DNA of 64,000 bases from Haloferax massiliensis (GTDB taxonomy: Archaea; Halobacteriota; Halobacteria; Halobacteriales; Haloferacaceae). The notes under the pieces are model-generated. The model was not told where the DNA came from, made no database searches, and worked only from the letters and a program-made list of their open reading frames with translations. The translations under genes and the position numbers were made by a program. The number at the start of each line of letters is the position of its first letter. The stretch's first letter is position 1. Location: positions 1,736,961 to 1,800,960 of the forward strand of contig NZ_CSTE01000002.1 of NCBI RefSeq assembly GCF_001368915.1. Reading direction: 5' to 3'. Positions 26,938 to 36,492 of the stretch are shown here, in pieces.

Positions 26938-27828
26938 ATGAGCCTCGAATCCGTCGCCGTCACGGGCGGCACCGGGAATCTCGGGCCGACCGTCGTCGCC
27001 CACCTCCGCGCGAGCGGCTACACCGTCACGAACCTCTCGCGGCACAGCGAGTCGTCGCTCGCGGACCACGACTACCGCGTGAGCGCGCTCGACCCGGGCG
27101 ACCTCACCGCGGCGCTCAGCGACGTCGACGCCGACGCGGTCGTCCACCTCGGAGCCATCTCGACGCCGACGAACGACCCCGGCCACCGCGTCTTCGAGAG
27201 CAACGTCCAATCGACCTACGTCGTCCTCGAAGTCGCCGCCGCGCTCGGCATCGACCGCGTGGTCGTCGCCTCCAGCATGAGCGCCATCGGCGGGAGCTTC
27301 GAGCCCGACCCGGCCCGAATCGACTTCCTCCCGGTGGACGAGACCCACCGCGCGACGCCCTCGAACCCCTACGGCCTCGGGAAGTACGTCGCCGAACGGA
27401 CCGCCGCGGGGGTGGTCCGCCGCGACGACGCCCCGGAGGCGGTCGCCAGCCTCCGGTTCCCGTGGATGCCGAGCGAGGAGGAGGCGAGACAGACGTTCGC
27501 CGAGGCCGACCGCTCGCTGTCGGGACTGCGGGACGCCGGACACTTCCACACCGCGCGCAACACGCTCTTTGCGTATCTGGGTCGGGAGGACGCGGCGCGA
27601 CTCGTCCGGCGGGCACTCGAAGCCGACTTCGCGGGCCACGAGGTGTTCTGGGCCGCGGCCGCCGACACCTCGACGACCGTCGAGTCGGCGATGCTCGCCA
27701 GCGAGGTCTACCCCGGCGCGGAGACCAAAGGGCCGCTTTCGGGCCACGAGGCGCTCGTCTCGACCGAGAAGGCGGAGCGACTGCTGGGGTGGGAACCGAC
27801 GTGGTCGTGGCGCGACGGGCGCGAGTGA
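26938..27828 (+). CDS. NAD-dependent epimerase/dehydratase family protein
   Basis: A 296-residue extended short-chain dehydrogenase. The Rossmann motif AVTGGTGNLGPTVV is at residues 7-20, the catalytic YGLGKYVAE (YxxxK) at about residue 142, and the serine region is VVASSMSAIGG. The N-terminal domain binds NAD(P). The C-terminal part, which sets sugar specificity, is short and does not match a known sugar epimerase closely enough to name. It is divergently oriented to ilvE. Confidence 0.85.
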   Translation: MSLESVAVTGGTGNLGPTVVAHLRASGYTVTNLSRHSESSLADHDYRVSALDPGDLTAALSDVDADAVVHLGAISTPTNDPGHRVFESNVQSTYVVLEVAAALGIDRVVVASSMSAIGGSFEPDPARIDFLPVDETHRATPSNPYGLGKYVAERTAAGVVRRDDAPEAVASLRFPWMPSEEEARQTFAEADRSLSGLRDAGHFHTARNTLFAYLGREDAARLVRRALEADFAGHEVFWAAAADTSTTVESAMLASEVYPGAETKGPLSGHEALVSTEKAERLLGWEPTWSWRDGRE

Positions 27829-27865
27829 GAAAGGAGAAGGTAAATCGGGGCGACCCCGCGGTCGC

Positions 27866-28555
27866 TCAGACGAGTTCGTCGATGAGGACGTCGCCGTCGA
27901 CGAAGGCGAAGCCGTGTCGGTCGGCGTAGTCGCGGGCGGCGTCCTTCGGGAGCGCCGCGCCGGTCTCGTCGTCCAGCATCTCGCAGACGACGACCGCCGG
28001 CGGGATGCCCGCCCCGTCGGCCAAGGCGAGACCGAGTTCGGTGTGGCCCTGCCGGTCCGAAAGCAGGTTCGGCGCGCCGCGGAGCAGGTGGACGTGCCCG
28101 GGCGCGCGGAACTCGCCGCCGAAGTCGTCGGCGTCGTACTCCCCGGTGCGGGCGGCCTCGGCGACGGGCGCGAGCCGCGAGATGGTCATCGCGCGGTCGC
28201 GGTCGGTGATGCCCGTAAACGAGTCGCGGTGGTTCACGGTGAAGGAAAACGACGACCGCGAGTCGTAGGCGAGGTCGTGGGAGGACGCCGCCGGGTGGTC
28301 GAGCACCTCGTCGATGAACGGCAGCCCGAGGGCCTCGGAGACGTCGTTCGGGAGGGCGACGCAGACGAGGCCGCCAGCGTCGTTGCGCATCCGGGCCACG
28401 TCGGCGGGGCCGACCGCGCCCGCGGGGTAGACGAGGTCCGTCTCGCCCTCGCGGTCGTCGAAGTCGTGGACGAGCACCGGTTCGCCGGCGCGGAAGGCGT
28501 CGAGGACGCGCGAGACGGAGTCGAAGTCGCCGGTCGATTCGGCGGTACGGCTCAT
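27866..28555 (-). CDS. ribB: 3,4-dihydroxy-2-butanone 4-phosphate synthase
   Basis: A 229-residue monofunctional RibB, which converts ribulose 5-phosphate to the four-carbon riboflavin precursor. Signature residues are [20 protein letters not shown] (acidic metal loop, given to 20), [20 protein letters not shown] with the catalytic cluster, [23 protein letters not shown] in part, and [20 protein letters not shown]. No GTP cyclohydrolase domain is fused. Its ATG overlaps the ribK stop by 4 bases, so riboflavin synthesis and FMN formation are coupled. Confidence 0.95.
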   Translation of the reverse strand: MSRTAESTGDFDSVSRVLDAFRAGEPVLVHDFDDREGETDLVYPAGAVGPADVARMRNDAGGLVCVALPNDVSEALGLPFIDEVLDHPAASSHDLAYDSRSSFSFTVNHRDSFTGITDRDRAMTISRLAPVAEAARTGEYDADDFGGEFRAPGHVHLLRGAPNLLSDRQGHTELGLALADGAGIPPAVVVCEMLDDETGAALPKDAARDYADRHGFAFVDGDVLIDELV

Positions 28556-29265
28556 TCGTACTCCGCCTCCTCGACGCGGACCGTGACCGCGTCGCCGTCG
28601 TCGAGGTCGAGTTCGTCGCGGAGCTTGTCGGGCGCGATTATCTCCAGTTGCGACTCGTCGTGGTGGGTCCGCTCGGGGACGATGATGTGGACCGGCTCGT
28701 AGGAGTCGCCGCCGACCGCGACGGAGGCGGCGTAGCACGTCGCCGGACCGAAGGTGCGTTCGTCGTCCTCCCAGCCGTCTATCGGGACCGCGTCGAGGGC
28801 GGTCATCCCGGCGCGGGCGCGGACCGCGTCGTCGCCGAGGCGGACGTTCAGCGTGCCGGGGAACGGCTCGTAGCCGAGTCGGTCTTTGAACTGCTCCATG
28901 TAGCCCGGAAGCGAGATGTAGTGGCGGCCCTCGCCCATCCCGCCGGTGACCTCGCCGTCGAGGACGACCACGGAAGGCGTCTCGAAGATGCGCCGGTAGT
29001 CGGCGTACTCCTGTCTGAGCGCGGACTCGCCCGCGTCGGTGATGGTTATCCACTGGCCGTCGGCGACGACCTCGCGGTCGATGAAGTCGGCCTCTTCGAG
29101 GCGCTGGAGGCGGCGAGAGGCCGTCTGGTTCGACACGTCGAGCCGGTTCGCGACCCCGGAACAGGAGAGCTTGACCGGGCCGGAGCGCCCGCCGTCGAGC
29201 GCGACGAGCTTGAGCGTGGCCAACTCGTCGTACCCGACCGCCGCGGCGACTGCCGATTCTGACAT
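28552..29265 (-). CDS. ribK: CTP-dependent riboflavin kinase with N-terminal HTH domain
   Basis: A 237-residue archaeal riboflavin kinase that makes FMN with CTP rather than ATP. Residues ~1-95 form a winged helix ([24 protein letters not shown]) and residues ~100-237 the RibK barrel ([46 protein letters not shown]). The HTH fusion suggests it also acts as a flavin-responsive regulator, as proposed for RbkR proteins. The start [10 protein letters not shown] at 29265 is favoured; an in-frame ATG at 29292 is possible. The 280 bases upstream (29266-29545) hold no gene. Confidence 0.93.
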   Translation of the reverse strand: MSESAVAAAVGYDELATLKLVALDGGRSGPVKLSCSGVANRLDVSNQTASRRLQRLEEADFIDREVVADGQWITITDAGESALRQEYADYRRIFETPSVVVLDGEVTGGMGEGRHYISLPGYMEQFKDRLGYEPFPGTLNVRLGDDAVRARAGMTALDAVPIDGWEDDERTFGPATCYAASVAVGGDSYEPVHIIVPERTHHDESQLEIIAPDKLRDELDLDDGDAVTVRVEEAEYE

Positions 29266-29545
29266 ACCTCCCGCTTCGAACGCGCCGCCCATAAGCGTAT
29301 CGTAAGTGGAATGCGTTCCAAAAATGAGATGGTGGCGGGGCGACCGGGGAACGCGGCCCCGGTGGATGCGCCACAGTATCAATCGCGGACGGGTAAGTCC
29401 GTCGGTCAGTCTACCGCGGCGAGAACGGGGTCGTTCGAGGGAGGACGCGGCCGGTTCCGGGGCCGTCGACAGGCGAGTCAACCGCCGAGGTCGGCGCGGC
29501 GGCGCGCGGGAGACGCGAGCGGCGTGGCGTGACCGAAGCGCGACC

Positions 29546-29698
29546 TCAGAGAGACGACGCTCGCCGCTCGGTGCTGACCTGTGAGATACCCGCGTTCGCC
29601 GAGCAACTGGGACACGCGTACACGTTGCCGTCCTCGTCGCCGAAGACGCGGACGAAGTTGTTCGACACGAACGTCTCGCAGTGGTTGCATTGACTCAT
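29546..29698 (-). CDS. 50-residue double-CxxC zinc-finger microprotein (DUF7563-like)
   Basis: A 50-residue reading frame from the ATG at 29698 encodes [20 protein letters not shown], followed by an acidic turn and [15 protein letters not shown]. The CxxC...CxxC spacing (Cys 4, 7, 29, 32) forms one zinc site. This pattern is repeated in many haloarchaeal microproteins, some annotated DUF7563. Several haloarchaeal zinc-finger microproteins affect growth, biofilm or motility, but no function is known for this one. A 14-bp perfect palindrome lies ~73 bases upstream of its start. Confidence 0.85.
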   Translation of the reverse strand: MSQCNHCETFVSNNFVRVFGDEDGNVYACPSCSANAGISQVSTERRASSL

Positions 29699-29770
29699 GG
29701 GTGGGTGGTGGGGACGGCGGGTCGCCGCCCCGTGGTTCGACTGTCGTCCCCCGGAAGCATACCACTACTA

Positions 29771-29784
29771 CCTTACTAGTAAGG
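29771..29784. promoter_or_regulatory. 14-bp perfect palindrome, candidate operator
   Basis: The sequence ccttactagtaagg is fully palindromic. It lies in the divergent 212-base gap between the zinc-finger microprotein gene (minus) and argS (plus), upstream of a possible TATA for the microprotein (ggtatgctt on the minus strand). It could be a dimeric regulator site. Confidence 0.4.
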
Positions 29785-29910
29785 CGCTTTCGCGGGGAGG
29801 GACAGGGCGACCCAACGAACGGCGGGAAACGAACGAACCCACTCGGCGCGGTCCGCGGTCGCTCGGACGGTTCGGAAAGGCCTTTAGCCGCCTATCGAGA
29901 ATCCGCGTAC

Positions 29911-31674
29911 ATGTTCAGACAGTTCCGTGAGGAGGTCGAGACGGCGCTCTCTGCGGCGCTCTCGTCGCTCGACCTGCCCACCGACGACCTCGGGGTCGAG
30001 GAACCGCCGGAAGACGTACCCGCGACGCTCGCCTCCAGCGTCGCCTTCCGACTCGCCGGGGTCGTCGGCGCGCCGCCGCCGAAAATCGCCGCCGACATCG
30101 CCGACGAACTCTCCGTCGAGGGCCACGACTACCTCGCCGCGGTCGACACGCAGGGACCGTACGTCAACTTCCACGTCTCCGACGCCTACTACGACGACAC
30201 CCTCGAAGCCGCCGCGACCGACGAGGCGTACGGTCGCCTGCCCGCGACCGGCGACAGCGTCGTCGTCGAGCACACGAGCGCGAACCCGACCGGCCCGGTC
30301 CACGTCGGCCGCACCCGCAACCCGGTCATCGGCGACGCCGTCGCCAACCTGCTCGACTTCGCCGGCAACGACGTCGAGCGCCACTACTACGTCAACGACG
30401 CCGGTCGCCAGATGGCCGTCTTCACGTGGGCCTACGAGACGTTCGACGAGGAGGACCTCGACAGCGAACCCGCGCGGGAGCGCGTCGAGTACGACCTCGT
30501 CCGCTACTACCGCAAGGGCAACGCCTTCCTCGAAGCGGCCGACCCCGAGGACGTCGAACGGGCCGAAGCCGAAATCACCGAGATTCTCCAGGGCATCGAG
30601 GAGGGCGACGAGGAGACGTACGCCCGCGTCGAGACCGTGGTCGACCAGGTGCTCGGCGGCATGCGCGAGTGCCTCGAACGCCTCCCCGCGGAGTTCGACG
30701 AGTTCGTCAAGGAGACGCGCTTCATGTTCGACGGGAGCACCCGCGACCTCGCGGAGCGCCTCAAGGAGACCGACCACGCCGTCTACGAGGAAGACGCGTG
30801 GCAGCTCGAACTCGGCGACTACGGCTTCGAGAAGAACCTCGTGTTCCTCCGGTCGGACGACACCTCGCTGTACACGACGCGCGACCTCGCCCACCACGAG
30901 TGGAAGTTCGACAACTTCGACCGCGCCGTGACCGTCCTCGGCGAGGACCACAAGCTCCAGTCCGGACAGCTCCGCGCCGCGCTCGACATCCTCGGCAACG
31001 ACGTGGACAAACTGGAGAACGTCATCTACTCGTGGGTCAACCTCCCCGGCGGCGAGACGATGTCCACCCGAAAGGGGACGGGCGTCATGCTCGACGATCT
31101 CCTCGACGAGGCCATCGACCGCGCCCGCGACGAGGTCGAGACCCGCCTCGAAGGCCGCACCCGCGACGACGACCTCGACGAGGCCGACATCGACCGCATC
31201 GCCCGGCAGGTCGGCATCGGCGCGGTCCGCTACGACATCGTCTCCAAACAGCCCACGAAGACCATCACCTTCGAGTGGGACCAGGCGCTCAACTTCGAGG
31301 CCCAGTCCGCGCCGTACATCCAGTACGTCCACGCGCGCTGTTGCGGCATCGCCGACGAGGCGGCCGCCGCCGGCCTCGACGCGAGCGAGGTCGACCCCTC
31401 GGTGCTGACGACCGACGCCGAGCGCGACCTGCTGGCGACCATCGCGCGGTTCCCCGCGGTCGTCGAAACCGCGGCCGACGACCTCGAACCGCACACCGTG
31501 GCGACGTTCGCCCGCGAACTCGCCGAGGTGTTCAACACCTTCTACCGCGAGTGCCCCGTGCTCGACGCCGACGAGGAGGTCGGTGCGGCCCGCCTCGCGC
31601 TCGTGGAGGCCTCGCGGAACGCGGTGGCGAACGCGCTCTCCATCGTGGGCGTGGAAGCGCCCGAGTCGATGTGA
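29911..31674 (+). CDS. argS: Arginyl-tRNA synthetase
   Basis: A 587-residue class I synthetase. The HIGH-type motif appears as [17 protein letters not shown] (about residues 122-138) and the KMSKS-type motif as [12 protein letters not shown] (about residue 385). The N-terminal Add-1 domain binds the tRNA D loop and the C-terminal helical domain reads the anticodon (FYRECPVL ... [13 protein letters not shown]). The ATG at 29911 follows a TATA-like gcctttagc by ~27 bases, so the mRNA is probably leaderless; in-frame codons upstream are non-conserved. Confidence 0.97.
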   Translation: MFRQFREEVETALSAALSSLDLPTDDLGVEEPPEDVPATLASSVAFRLAGVVGAPPPKIAADIADELSVEGHDYLAAVDTQGPYVNFHVSDAYYDDTLEAAATDEAYGRLPATGDSVVVEHTSANPTGPVHVGRTRNPVIGDAVANLLDFAGNDVERHYYVNDAGRQMAVFTWAYETFDEEDLDSEPARERVEYDLVRYYRKGNAFLEAADPEDVERAEAEITEILQGIEEGDEETYARVETVVDQVLGGMRECLERLPAEFDEFVKETRFMFDGSTRDLAERLKETDHAVYEEDAWQLELGDYGFEKNLVFLRSDDTSLYTTRDLAHHEWKFDNFDRAVTVLGEDHKLQSGQLRAALDILGNDVDKLENVIYSWVNLPGGETMSTRKGTGVMLDDLLDEAIDRARDEVETRLEGRTRDDDLDEADIDRIARQVGIGAVRYDIVSKQPTKTITFEWDQALNFEAQSAPYIQYVHARCCGIADEAAAAGLDASEVDPSVLTTDAERDLLATIARFPAVVETAADDLEPHTVATFARELAEVFNTFYRECPVLDADEEVGAARLALVEASRNAVANALSIVGVEAPESM

Positions 31675-31705
31675 CCGCGGGCTAAACGAGTTCTTCGCAG
31701 ACGGG

Positions 31706-31711
31706 TTTTTT
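31706..31711 (+). terminator. T-tract after argS
   Basis: A run of six T (31706-31711) lies 32 bases after the argS stop codon. Oligo-T in the non-template strand is the archaeal intrinsic termination signal. No stable hairpin is needed or seen. Confidence 0.45.
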
Positions 31712-31719
31712 CGAGCGGT

Positions 31720-31857
31720 TCAGAAGAAAAACGGGAGCACCGCGGCTCCGGAGATGAGCGACCCGCCGACCGAGAAGACGACGGCGGCTCCGCTGCCGAG
31801 CGCGAGCACGAGAAACAGGACTATCCACCAGAAAGGAACGGACTCGGATTCTGCCAT
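31720..31857 (-). CDS. 45-residue single-helix membrane microprotein
   Basis: A small frame from the ATG at 31857 encodes a 45-residue protein: MAESESVPFWWIVLFLVLAL, then a glycine-rich hydrophobic second half ending in PFFF. It holds one long or two short transmembrane helices and a short acidic N-terminus. It fills the space between argS (convergent) and the MinD-type gene; its start is ~39 bases from the stop of the MinD-type gene on the same strand. The acidic-then-hydrophobic build and clean stop support a real gene, but no homologue is recognised. Confidence 0.55.
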   Translation of the reverse strand: MAESESVPFWWIVLFLVLALGSGAAVVFSVGGSLISGAAVLPFFF

Positions 31858-31896
31858 AGAGGCCATTCCGCAGACGCGAGTAAAAGGCCTTCCCGT

Positions 31897-33738
31897 TTAG
31901 CCGAGGAAGCGCCTGAAGAATCCCTTCTTCTTCTCGTCGCGCTCGTCGTCGTCGAACGATTCGACTTCCTCGACGAGCGAGGTGGTGTAGACGCCCTCCT
32001 CGTCGCCGTCGTCAGCCTCGTCGTCGTCATCGGCGTCCGCGTCGGCCCCGGACGCGTTCGGTTCGGCCTCGGCGACGAGCGGTTCGTCCGCGTCGGGCGC
32101 GTCCGCCTCTGCCCCCGCCGCCTCGGCCGACTCGTCCGAGACCGAACTGGCGGTCGGGTCGGCGACCGACTCGGAGTCGGCCGCGTCTTCCGCGAGCGGG
32201 TCCGAGCCCGCCGAATCGGCGTCCGCGTCGACATCCGGGACGACGTCGTCGGCGTCGTCGGCGTCGTCGGCATCGTTGGCGTCGCCGACCGCCTCCTCGT
32301 CGGCGGTCGAGGTCCCGCGGGTGACCGCTTCGAGGTCCGCCGCCAGCGGGTCGGTGTCGGGACCCTCCTCGCCCACCGGCTCGGAATCGGAGATCATCGA
32401 GTCGTCGGCCGCGTCGGCGGCCAGCGGGTCGGTCGGCGCGTCCGTCGCGTCGTCCTCAGCGGGGTCGGCAGGGTCGGCGGGGGCGGCGGGGTCGGGGTCC
32501 GCCGCTTCGACCGGGTCGGCGACCGCATCGGAGTTGCCGTCGGCGTCGCCCGCGTCGTCGGCGGGAGACGAGTCGGGTTCCGCGGCGGGGGCGTCCGAGT
32601 CCTCGACGGGGTCACCCGAGAACGGAATCGACGCAGCGAGGTCGTCGTCGGCCGCGGACTCGTCGTCGGGGTCGGAGCCGGCGTCGGCGTCGGCTTCCGG
32701 TGGTTCCTCGGGCTCGAAGTTCGGTTCCGGTTCGGTCTCGGATGCCGGTTCCGGTTCGGTCTCGGGTTCCGCCGTGACTCGGTCTTCGTCCGCGGCCGCG
32801 GCGGCGACGTCGTCGGGGGTGGATTCGGGGTCCGAGTCCGGGGCTGTCTCAGGTTCCGGAACCGTCTCCGACGCCTCCGCGGAGTCGGCGTCGGCCGGCA
32901 CGACCGAGGCGTGTTCGTCCGTCTCCGGTTCGGTGGCTTCGCCGTCATCCGCGTCGTCGCCGTCGGTCGGGGGGGCTGCGTCCTCCGCGTCCGCCTCCGA
33001 CTCGGCAGCGTCCGCCGCGGCGTCCGGAATCGGGACCGGCTGGCCGGTGAGCGCCTCGGCGAGCGCGCGGTAGCCCGCGGCCGCGATACTGTCGGGCGAG
33101 CGGGCGACAACCGGAATCTGCGTGTTGAGCGCCTCGCGGATGGCCGGGTCCTCCGGGACGACGGCGATGACGCCGGCGTCGAGGAGCGAGGCGACCACCT
33201 CGGCGTTCGGGTTCGACTGGTCGACCCGCGTGAGGACGACGCCGACCACGTCGGCACCGATGCGGTCGCCGAGCTGTCGGGTCTTTTCGGTGTCGCCGAG
33301 CGCCTCGCGCTCCGTCGTGGAGACCAAGACGACCTCGTCGGCGAGCTTCAGCGGGACGAACGTGTCGTCGCTCAGCCCCGCGCCGGTGTCGATGATGACG
33401 ATGTCGTGGGTGGCTTCGAGCGCCGAGATGACGGAGTCGAGTTCCCGCACGTTCGCGGTCGCGAACGCTTCGAGGGCGTTCGAACCGGGAACCACCGAGA
33501 GTCCCGCCGGTCCGTCGTAGACGGCCGTCTCGACCGCCGATTCGCCTGTCAACACGTCGTGAAGCGTCGCCCCGTCCGGGTCGACGCCGAGCGCGCCGGC
33601 GAGGTTCGGCATCCCGAGGTCACCGTCGACGACGACGACGTCGTGACCGGCCATCGCGAGCGTCGTCCCGAGGTTGGCCGTGGTCGTCGTCTTTCCAACC
33701 CCGCCTTTCGCGCTGGCAACTGCGTACACCCGGGCCAT
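31897..33738 (-). CDS. minD4: MinD/ParA-type ATPase with long acidic tail (MinD4-like)
   Basis: A 613-residue protein. Residues ~1-245 are a MinD-type ATPase: deviant Walker A ASAKGGVGKTTTTANLG at ~7-23, DGDLGMPNLAGALG, and IIDTGAGLSDDTFVP. The remaining ~350 residues are a low-complexity Asp/Glu/Ala/Pro linker, and the last residues (KKKGFFRRFLG) form a basic amphipathic end like the MinD membrane-targeting helix. Haloferax MinD4, a protein with a long C-terminal extension, oscillates between poles and positions archaella and chemoreceptor arrays; the match in architecture supports that name. The start MARVYAVASAK at 33738 is clear. Confidence 0.85.
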   Translation of the reverse strand: MARVYAVASAKGGVGKTTTTANLGTTLAMAGHDVVVVDGDLGMPNLAGALGVDPDGATLHDVLTGESAVETAVYDGPAGLSVVPGSNALEAFATANVRELDSVISALEATHDIVIIDTGAGLSDDTFVPLKLADEVVLVSTTEREALGDTEKTRQLGDRIGADVVGVVLTRVDQSNPNAEVVASLLDAGVIAVVPEDPAIREALNTQIPVVARSPDSIAAAGYRALAEALTGQPVPIPDAAADAAESEADAEDAAPPTDGDDADDGEATEPETDEHASVVPADADSAEASETVPEPETAPDSDPESTPDDVAAAAADEDRVTAEPETEPEPASETEPEPNFEPEEPPEADADAGSDPDDESAADDDLAASIPFSGDPVEDSDAPAAEPDSSPADDAGDADGNSDAVADPVEAADPDPAAPADPADPAEDDATDAPTDPLAADAADDSMISDSEPVGEEGPDTDPLAADLEAVTRGTSTADEEAVGDANDADDADDADDVVPDVDADADSAGSDPLAEDAADSESVADPTASSVSDESAEAAGAEADAPDADEPLVAEAEPNASGADADADDDDEADDGDEEGVYTTSLVEEVESFDDDERDEKKKGFFRRFLG

Positions 33739-33893
33739 AATTCCAACGTCGAAGTCCACCCGTGACAGCCACATAAATGTTCTCCGACCGCGCCCGTCTC
33801 CGCGGTCGGGTCGTACGGACCCTCGTGCGGCGAGATACCGCGGCGCGTGCCCAGTCAAAGGTTACTTAGCCGCTGGAGGGACTAGGTGGAGTG

Positions 33894-35138
33894 ATGAGTA
33901 GCGACGCCGAGGAGGCGAGCGAAGACCGCCGAAAGTACGAGTTCAAGAAGGTCATCGAGGACCTGCGAGAGTACGAAGGGTCGGGAACGCAGCTCGTCAC
34001 CATCTACATCCCCGAAGACAAGCAGATTTCCGACGTGGTCGAACACGTCATCACGGAGCACAGCGAAGCGTCTAACATCAAATCGAAGCAGACGCGAACG
34101 AACGTCCAAGACGCCCTGACGAGCATCAAGGACCGACTCCGGTACTACGGGAACTTCCCGCCGGACAACGGCATCGTGATGTTCTCCGGCGCGGTCGACG
34201 CCGGCGGCGGCCAGACGACGATGGTCACGAAGGTGCTCGAAAGCCCGCCGGAGCCGATTCAGTCGTTCCGGTACCACTGCGACTCGAACTTCCTCACCGG
34301 GCCGCTCGAAGACATGCTCATGGACAAGGGCCTGTTCGGCCTCATCGTCCTCGACCGCCGCGAGGCCAACGTCGGCTGGCTCAAGGGCAAGCGCGTCGAA
34401 CCGGTCAAGAGCGCCTCGTCGCTCGTCCCCGGCAAGCAGCGAAAGGGCGGCCAGTCCGCCCAGCGTTTCGCCCGCCTCCGCCTCGAAGCCATCGACAACT
34501 TCTATCAGGAGGTCGCCGGCATGGCCAACGACCTGTTCGTCCCCAAGCGACACGAGATGGACGGCGTCCTCGTCGGCGGTCCCTCCCCGACGAAAGACGA
34601 GTTCCTCGACGGCGACTACCTCCACCACGAGATTCAGGACCTCGTCGTCGGGAAGTTCGACGTGGCCTACACCGACGAGTCCGGTCTCTACGACCTCGTC
34701 GACGCCGGCCAGGACGCGCTGGCCGACCAGGAGGTCATCAAGGACAAAAAGCAGATGGAGGAGTTCTTCGAGAAACTCCACCGCGGCAACGAGTCCACCT
34801 ACGGGTTCGAGGCGACCCGGAAGAACCTCGTGATGGGGTCGGTCGACCGCCTCCTCATCTCCGAGGACCTCCGAAAGGACATCGCCGTCTACGACTGCGG
34901 CGGCCAAGAGGAGTACGAACTCGTCGACCACCGTCGCGACACGCCAACCCACGAGTGCGACGACGGCTCGGAAGCCGAACTGAAAGACCGCGAGGACGTC
35001 ATCGAGTGGCTCATGGACCTCGCCGACCAGCGCGGCACCGAGACGAAGTTCATCAGCACCGACTTCGAGAAAGGCGAACAGCTCTACGACGCGTTCGGCG
35101 GTATCGCCGGCATCCTCCGGTACTCCACCGGCGTCTAA
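33894..35138 (+). CDS. prf1: Peptide chain release factor aRF1
   Basis: A 414-residue archaeal class I release factor that reads all three stop codons. The codon-recognition NIKS motif lies in ASNIKSKQTRTN (about residue 63), the YxCxxxF motif is YHCDSNF (about residue 128), and the peptidyl-hydrolysis GGQ loop is KQRKGGQSAQRFARLR (about residue 185). Domain 3 ends with the zinc-associated YDCGGQEEYELVDH region. The ATG at 33894 is preceded by ggtggag, a Shine-Dalgarno-like string, and by a TATA-like gttacttag ~30 bases upstream. Confidence 0.97.
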   Translation: MSSDAEEASEDRRKYEFKKVIEDLREYEGSGTQLVTIYIPEDKQISDVVEHVITEHSEASNIKSKQTRTNVQDALTSIKDRLRYYGNFPPDNGIVMFSGAVDAGGGQTTMVTKVLESPPEPIQSFRYHCDSNFLTGPLEDMLMDKGLFGLIVLDRREANVGWLKGKRVEPVKSASSLVPGKQRKGGQSAQRFARLRLEAIDNFYQEVAGMANDLFVPKRHEMDGVLVGGPSPTKDEFLDGDYLHHEIQDLVVGKFDVAYTDESGLYDLVDAGQDALADQEVIKDKKQMEEFFEKLHRGNESTYGFEATRKNLVMGSVDRLLISEDLRKDIAVYDCGGQEEYELVDHRRDTPTHECDDGSEAELKDREDVIEWLMDLADQRGTETKFISTDFEKGEQLYDAFGGIAGILRYSTGV

Positions 35139-35195
35139 GCGGCCTCCTCCTCGGCGTCTTCACGCCACGGTTTCGACGGCACGGAGCGGCGGCGC

Positions 35196-35579
35196 TCAGA
35201 GGAACGCGTCCAACTGGCTCTGCCGACGGGCGACGTCGAAGTGGGGGTCTGTCGCCGCCCGCTGGAGCCGGTCGAGGGTGAGATGCACGTCGGTGCCGGA
35301 CCGCTCGGCGAACTCGACGCAGTCGACGATGCCGGCGCGGTTGAGCGCCAGCGAGTCGAGCATGCCGACGAGAAGTGCGACCGCCGCGCCCGCGTCGCCC
35401 TCGGGAAGCGCGTCCGCGAGCGGCCGCGAATCGCCCTCCGTCACCGGTTCGTCGGTCGGACGGAGTGCGAGACAGTCAGCGCACAACCCGACGGTCAGCG
35501 CCGCCTCGGGCGCGTGGGCTTCGAGCGGTTCGGGCACCGCGAAGACGGCGAGTTCGCCGTCGCAGTCGGGACAGGACAT
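35196..35579 (-). CDS. Small zinc-finger protein (DUF6276-like)
   Basis: A 127-residue protein with an N-terminal CPDC (residues 3-6) and a second CADC (about residues 33-36), forming one zinc site. A helical C-terminal region follows (AVALLVGMLDSLALNRAGIVDC, HLTLDRLQRAATDPHFD). The DUF6276 label is recalled from haloarchaeal annotations and not verified. Function is unknown. It is convergent with prf1 and transcribed in the same direction as atpD, which lies upstream. Confidence 0.75.
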   Translation of the reverse strand: MSCPDCDGELAVFAVPEPLEAHAPEAALTVGLCADCLALRPTDEPVTEGDSRPLADALPEGDAGAAVALLVGMLDSLALNRAGIVDCVEFAERSGTDVHLTLDRLQRAATDPHFDVARRQSQLDAFL

Positions 35580-35667
35580 GGGAGTCCCTACGCGCCGGTG
35601 CGATGAAAAGCGGTCGGAGACCCGACCGAGAGGAGACGGAATCGAGAGAGAAAACGGGCGAGTCCGG

Positions 35668-36357
35668 TCAGTCGGCCGTCGCCGCTTCCGCTTCGGCGGC
35701 CGCGTTCTCCGCGGCGCGTTCTTCCTTCTCTTCTTCTTCCTTCTTCGCCTTGATCTTCTTCAGGCGGAAAATCTCTTCGCGCTCCTGTTCTTCGAGCTTC
35801 TGCTCGATGTACTCCTGATTCTCGTAGAGCTCCGGGAGCAGTTTGAATTCGAGCGCGTTGACGCGGCGCTTCGTCGTCTCGATCTCTTCGAGCATCTTCT
35901 TCATCGCCGTCTCGACCTCCGCGGCGAGGATGATGGATTCGAGGAGTTCCTCGTAGGCGTCGGCGGCCTCGTCGATGCGGGCCGAGGAGCCGAGGAGACC
36001 GTAGCCGCGCTGGTCGAGGCTCTTTTTCACGCGCGAGGACTCGATCTGCGGGACGACGACGCCCATGATGTTCTTCGACTGCGTCGTGATTTCGGGGTAC
36101 TCTTTCAGCGCGGCGGCCGCGCCGCGAACCGCCACGTCGCCCTCCATGGCGCGGGCCATGTTGATCTTGTTCTGCGCGCGCTCGTAGTCCTGATTGAGGT
36201 TGGCCCGCACGTCTTGGGCCTGGTCGAGGATGTCCATGAACTCCATGATGAGCCCGTCACGCTTCTGTTCGAGCGTGTCGTGGCCCCGCTCGGAGAGTTC
36301 GATGCGATCTTCGATCGCCATCAAGTTCTTGCGGGTCGGCTTGACGTCTTCGGCCAT
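35668..36357 (-). CDS. atpD: A-type ATP synthase subunit D (central stalk)
   Basis: A 229-residue rotor-stalk subunit made of two long antiparallel helices. The N-terminus [21 protein letters not shown] and the C-terminal [17 protein letters not shown] are family signatures. A haloarchaeal charged tail ([15 protein letters not shown]...) follows. It is separated from the rest of the atp cluster by the LOV/Bat-type regulator gene, and an AT-rich string before its start (gattaacac on the minus strand, ~36384-36392) may be its own promoter. Confidence 0.95.
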   Translation of the reverse strand: MAEDVKPTRKNLMAIEDRIELSERGHDTLEQKRDGLIMEFMDILDQAQDVRANLNQDYERAQNKINMARAMEGDVAVRGAAAALKEYPEITTQSKNIMGVVVPQIESSRVKKSLDQRGYGLLGSSARIDEAADAYEELLESIILAAEVETAMKKMLEEIETTKRRVNALEFKLLPELYENQEYIEQKLEEQEREEIFRLKKIKAKKEEEEKEERAAENAAAEAEAATAD

Positions 36358-36492
36358 CGTTAGCGGGGGTTGTTCGCCTGGGGTGTTAATCTTTTACTGT
36401 CTGGCCGGCCGGACCGCCCGAAATCGGTCAGAACGCTCGGTGGATTGACGTCTCCGGACCGCCGGGGCGTCCCCCCGGAGGTCGGCGCGGCG

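Noticed and set aside
32276-33073. Serine-rich 265-codon plus-strand frame opposite the MinD4-like tail
   Set aside because: It is the complement of the Asp/Glu/Ala-rich linker, whose codons give Ser/Gly repeats on the other strand; no start signal.
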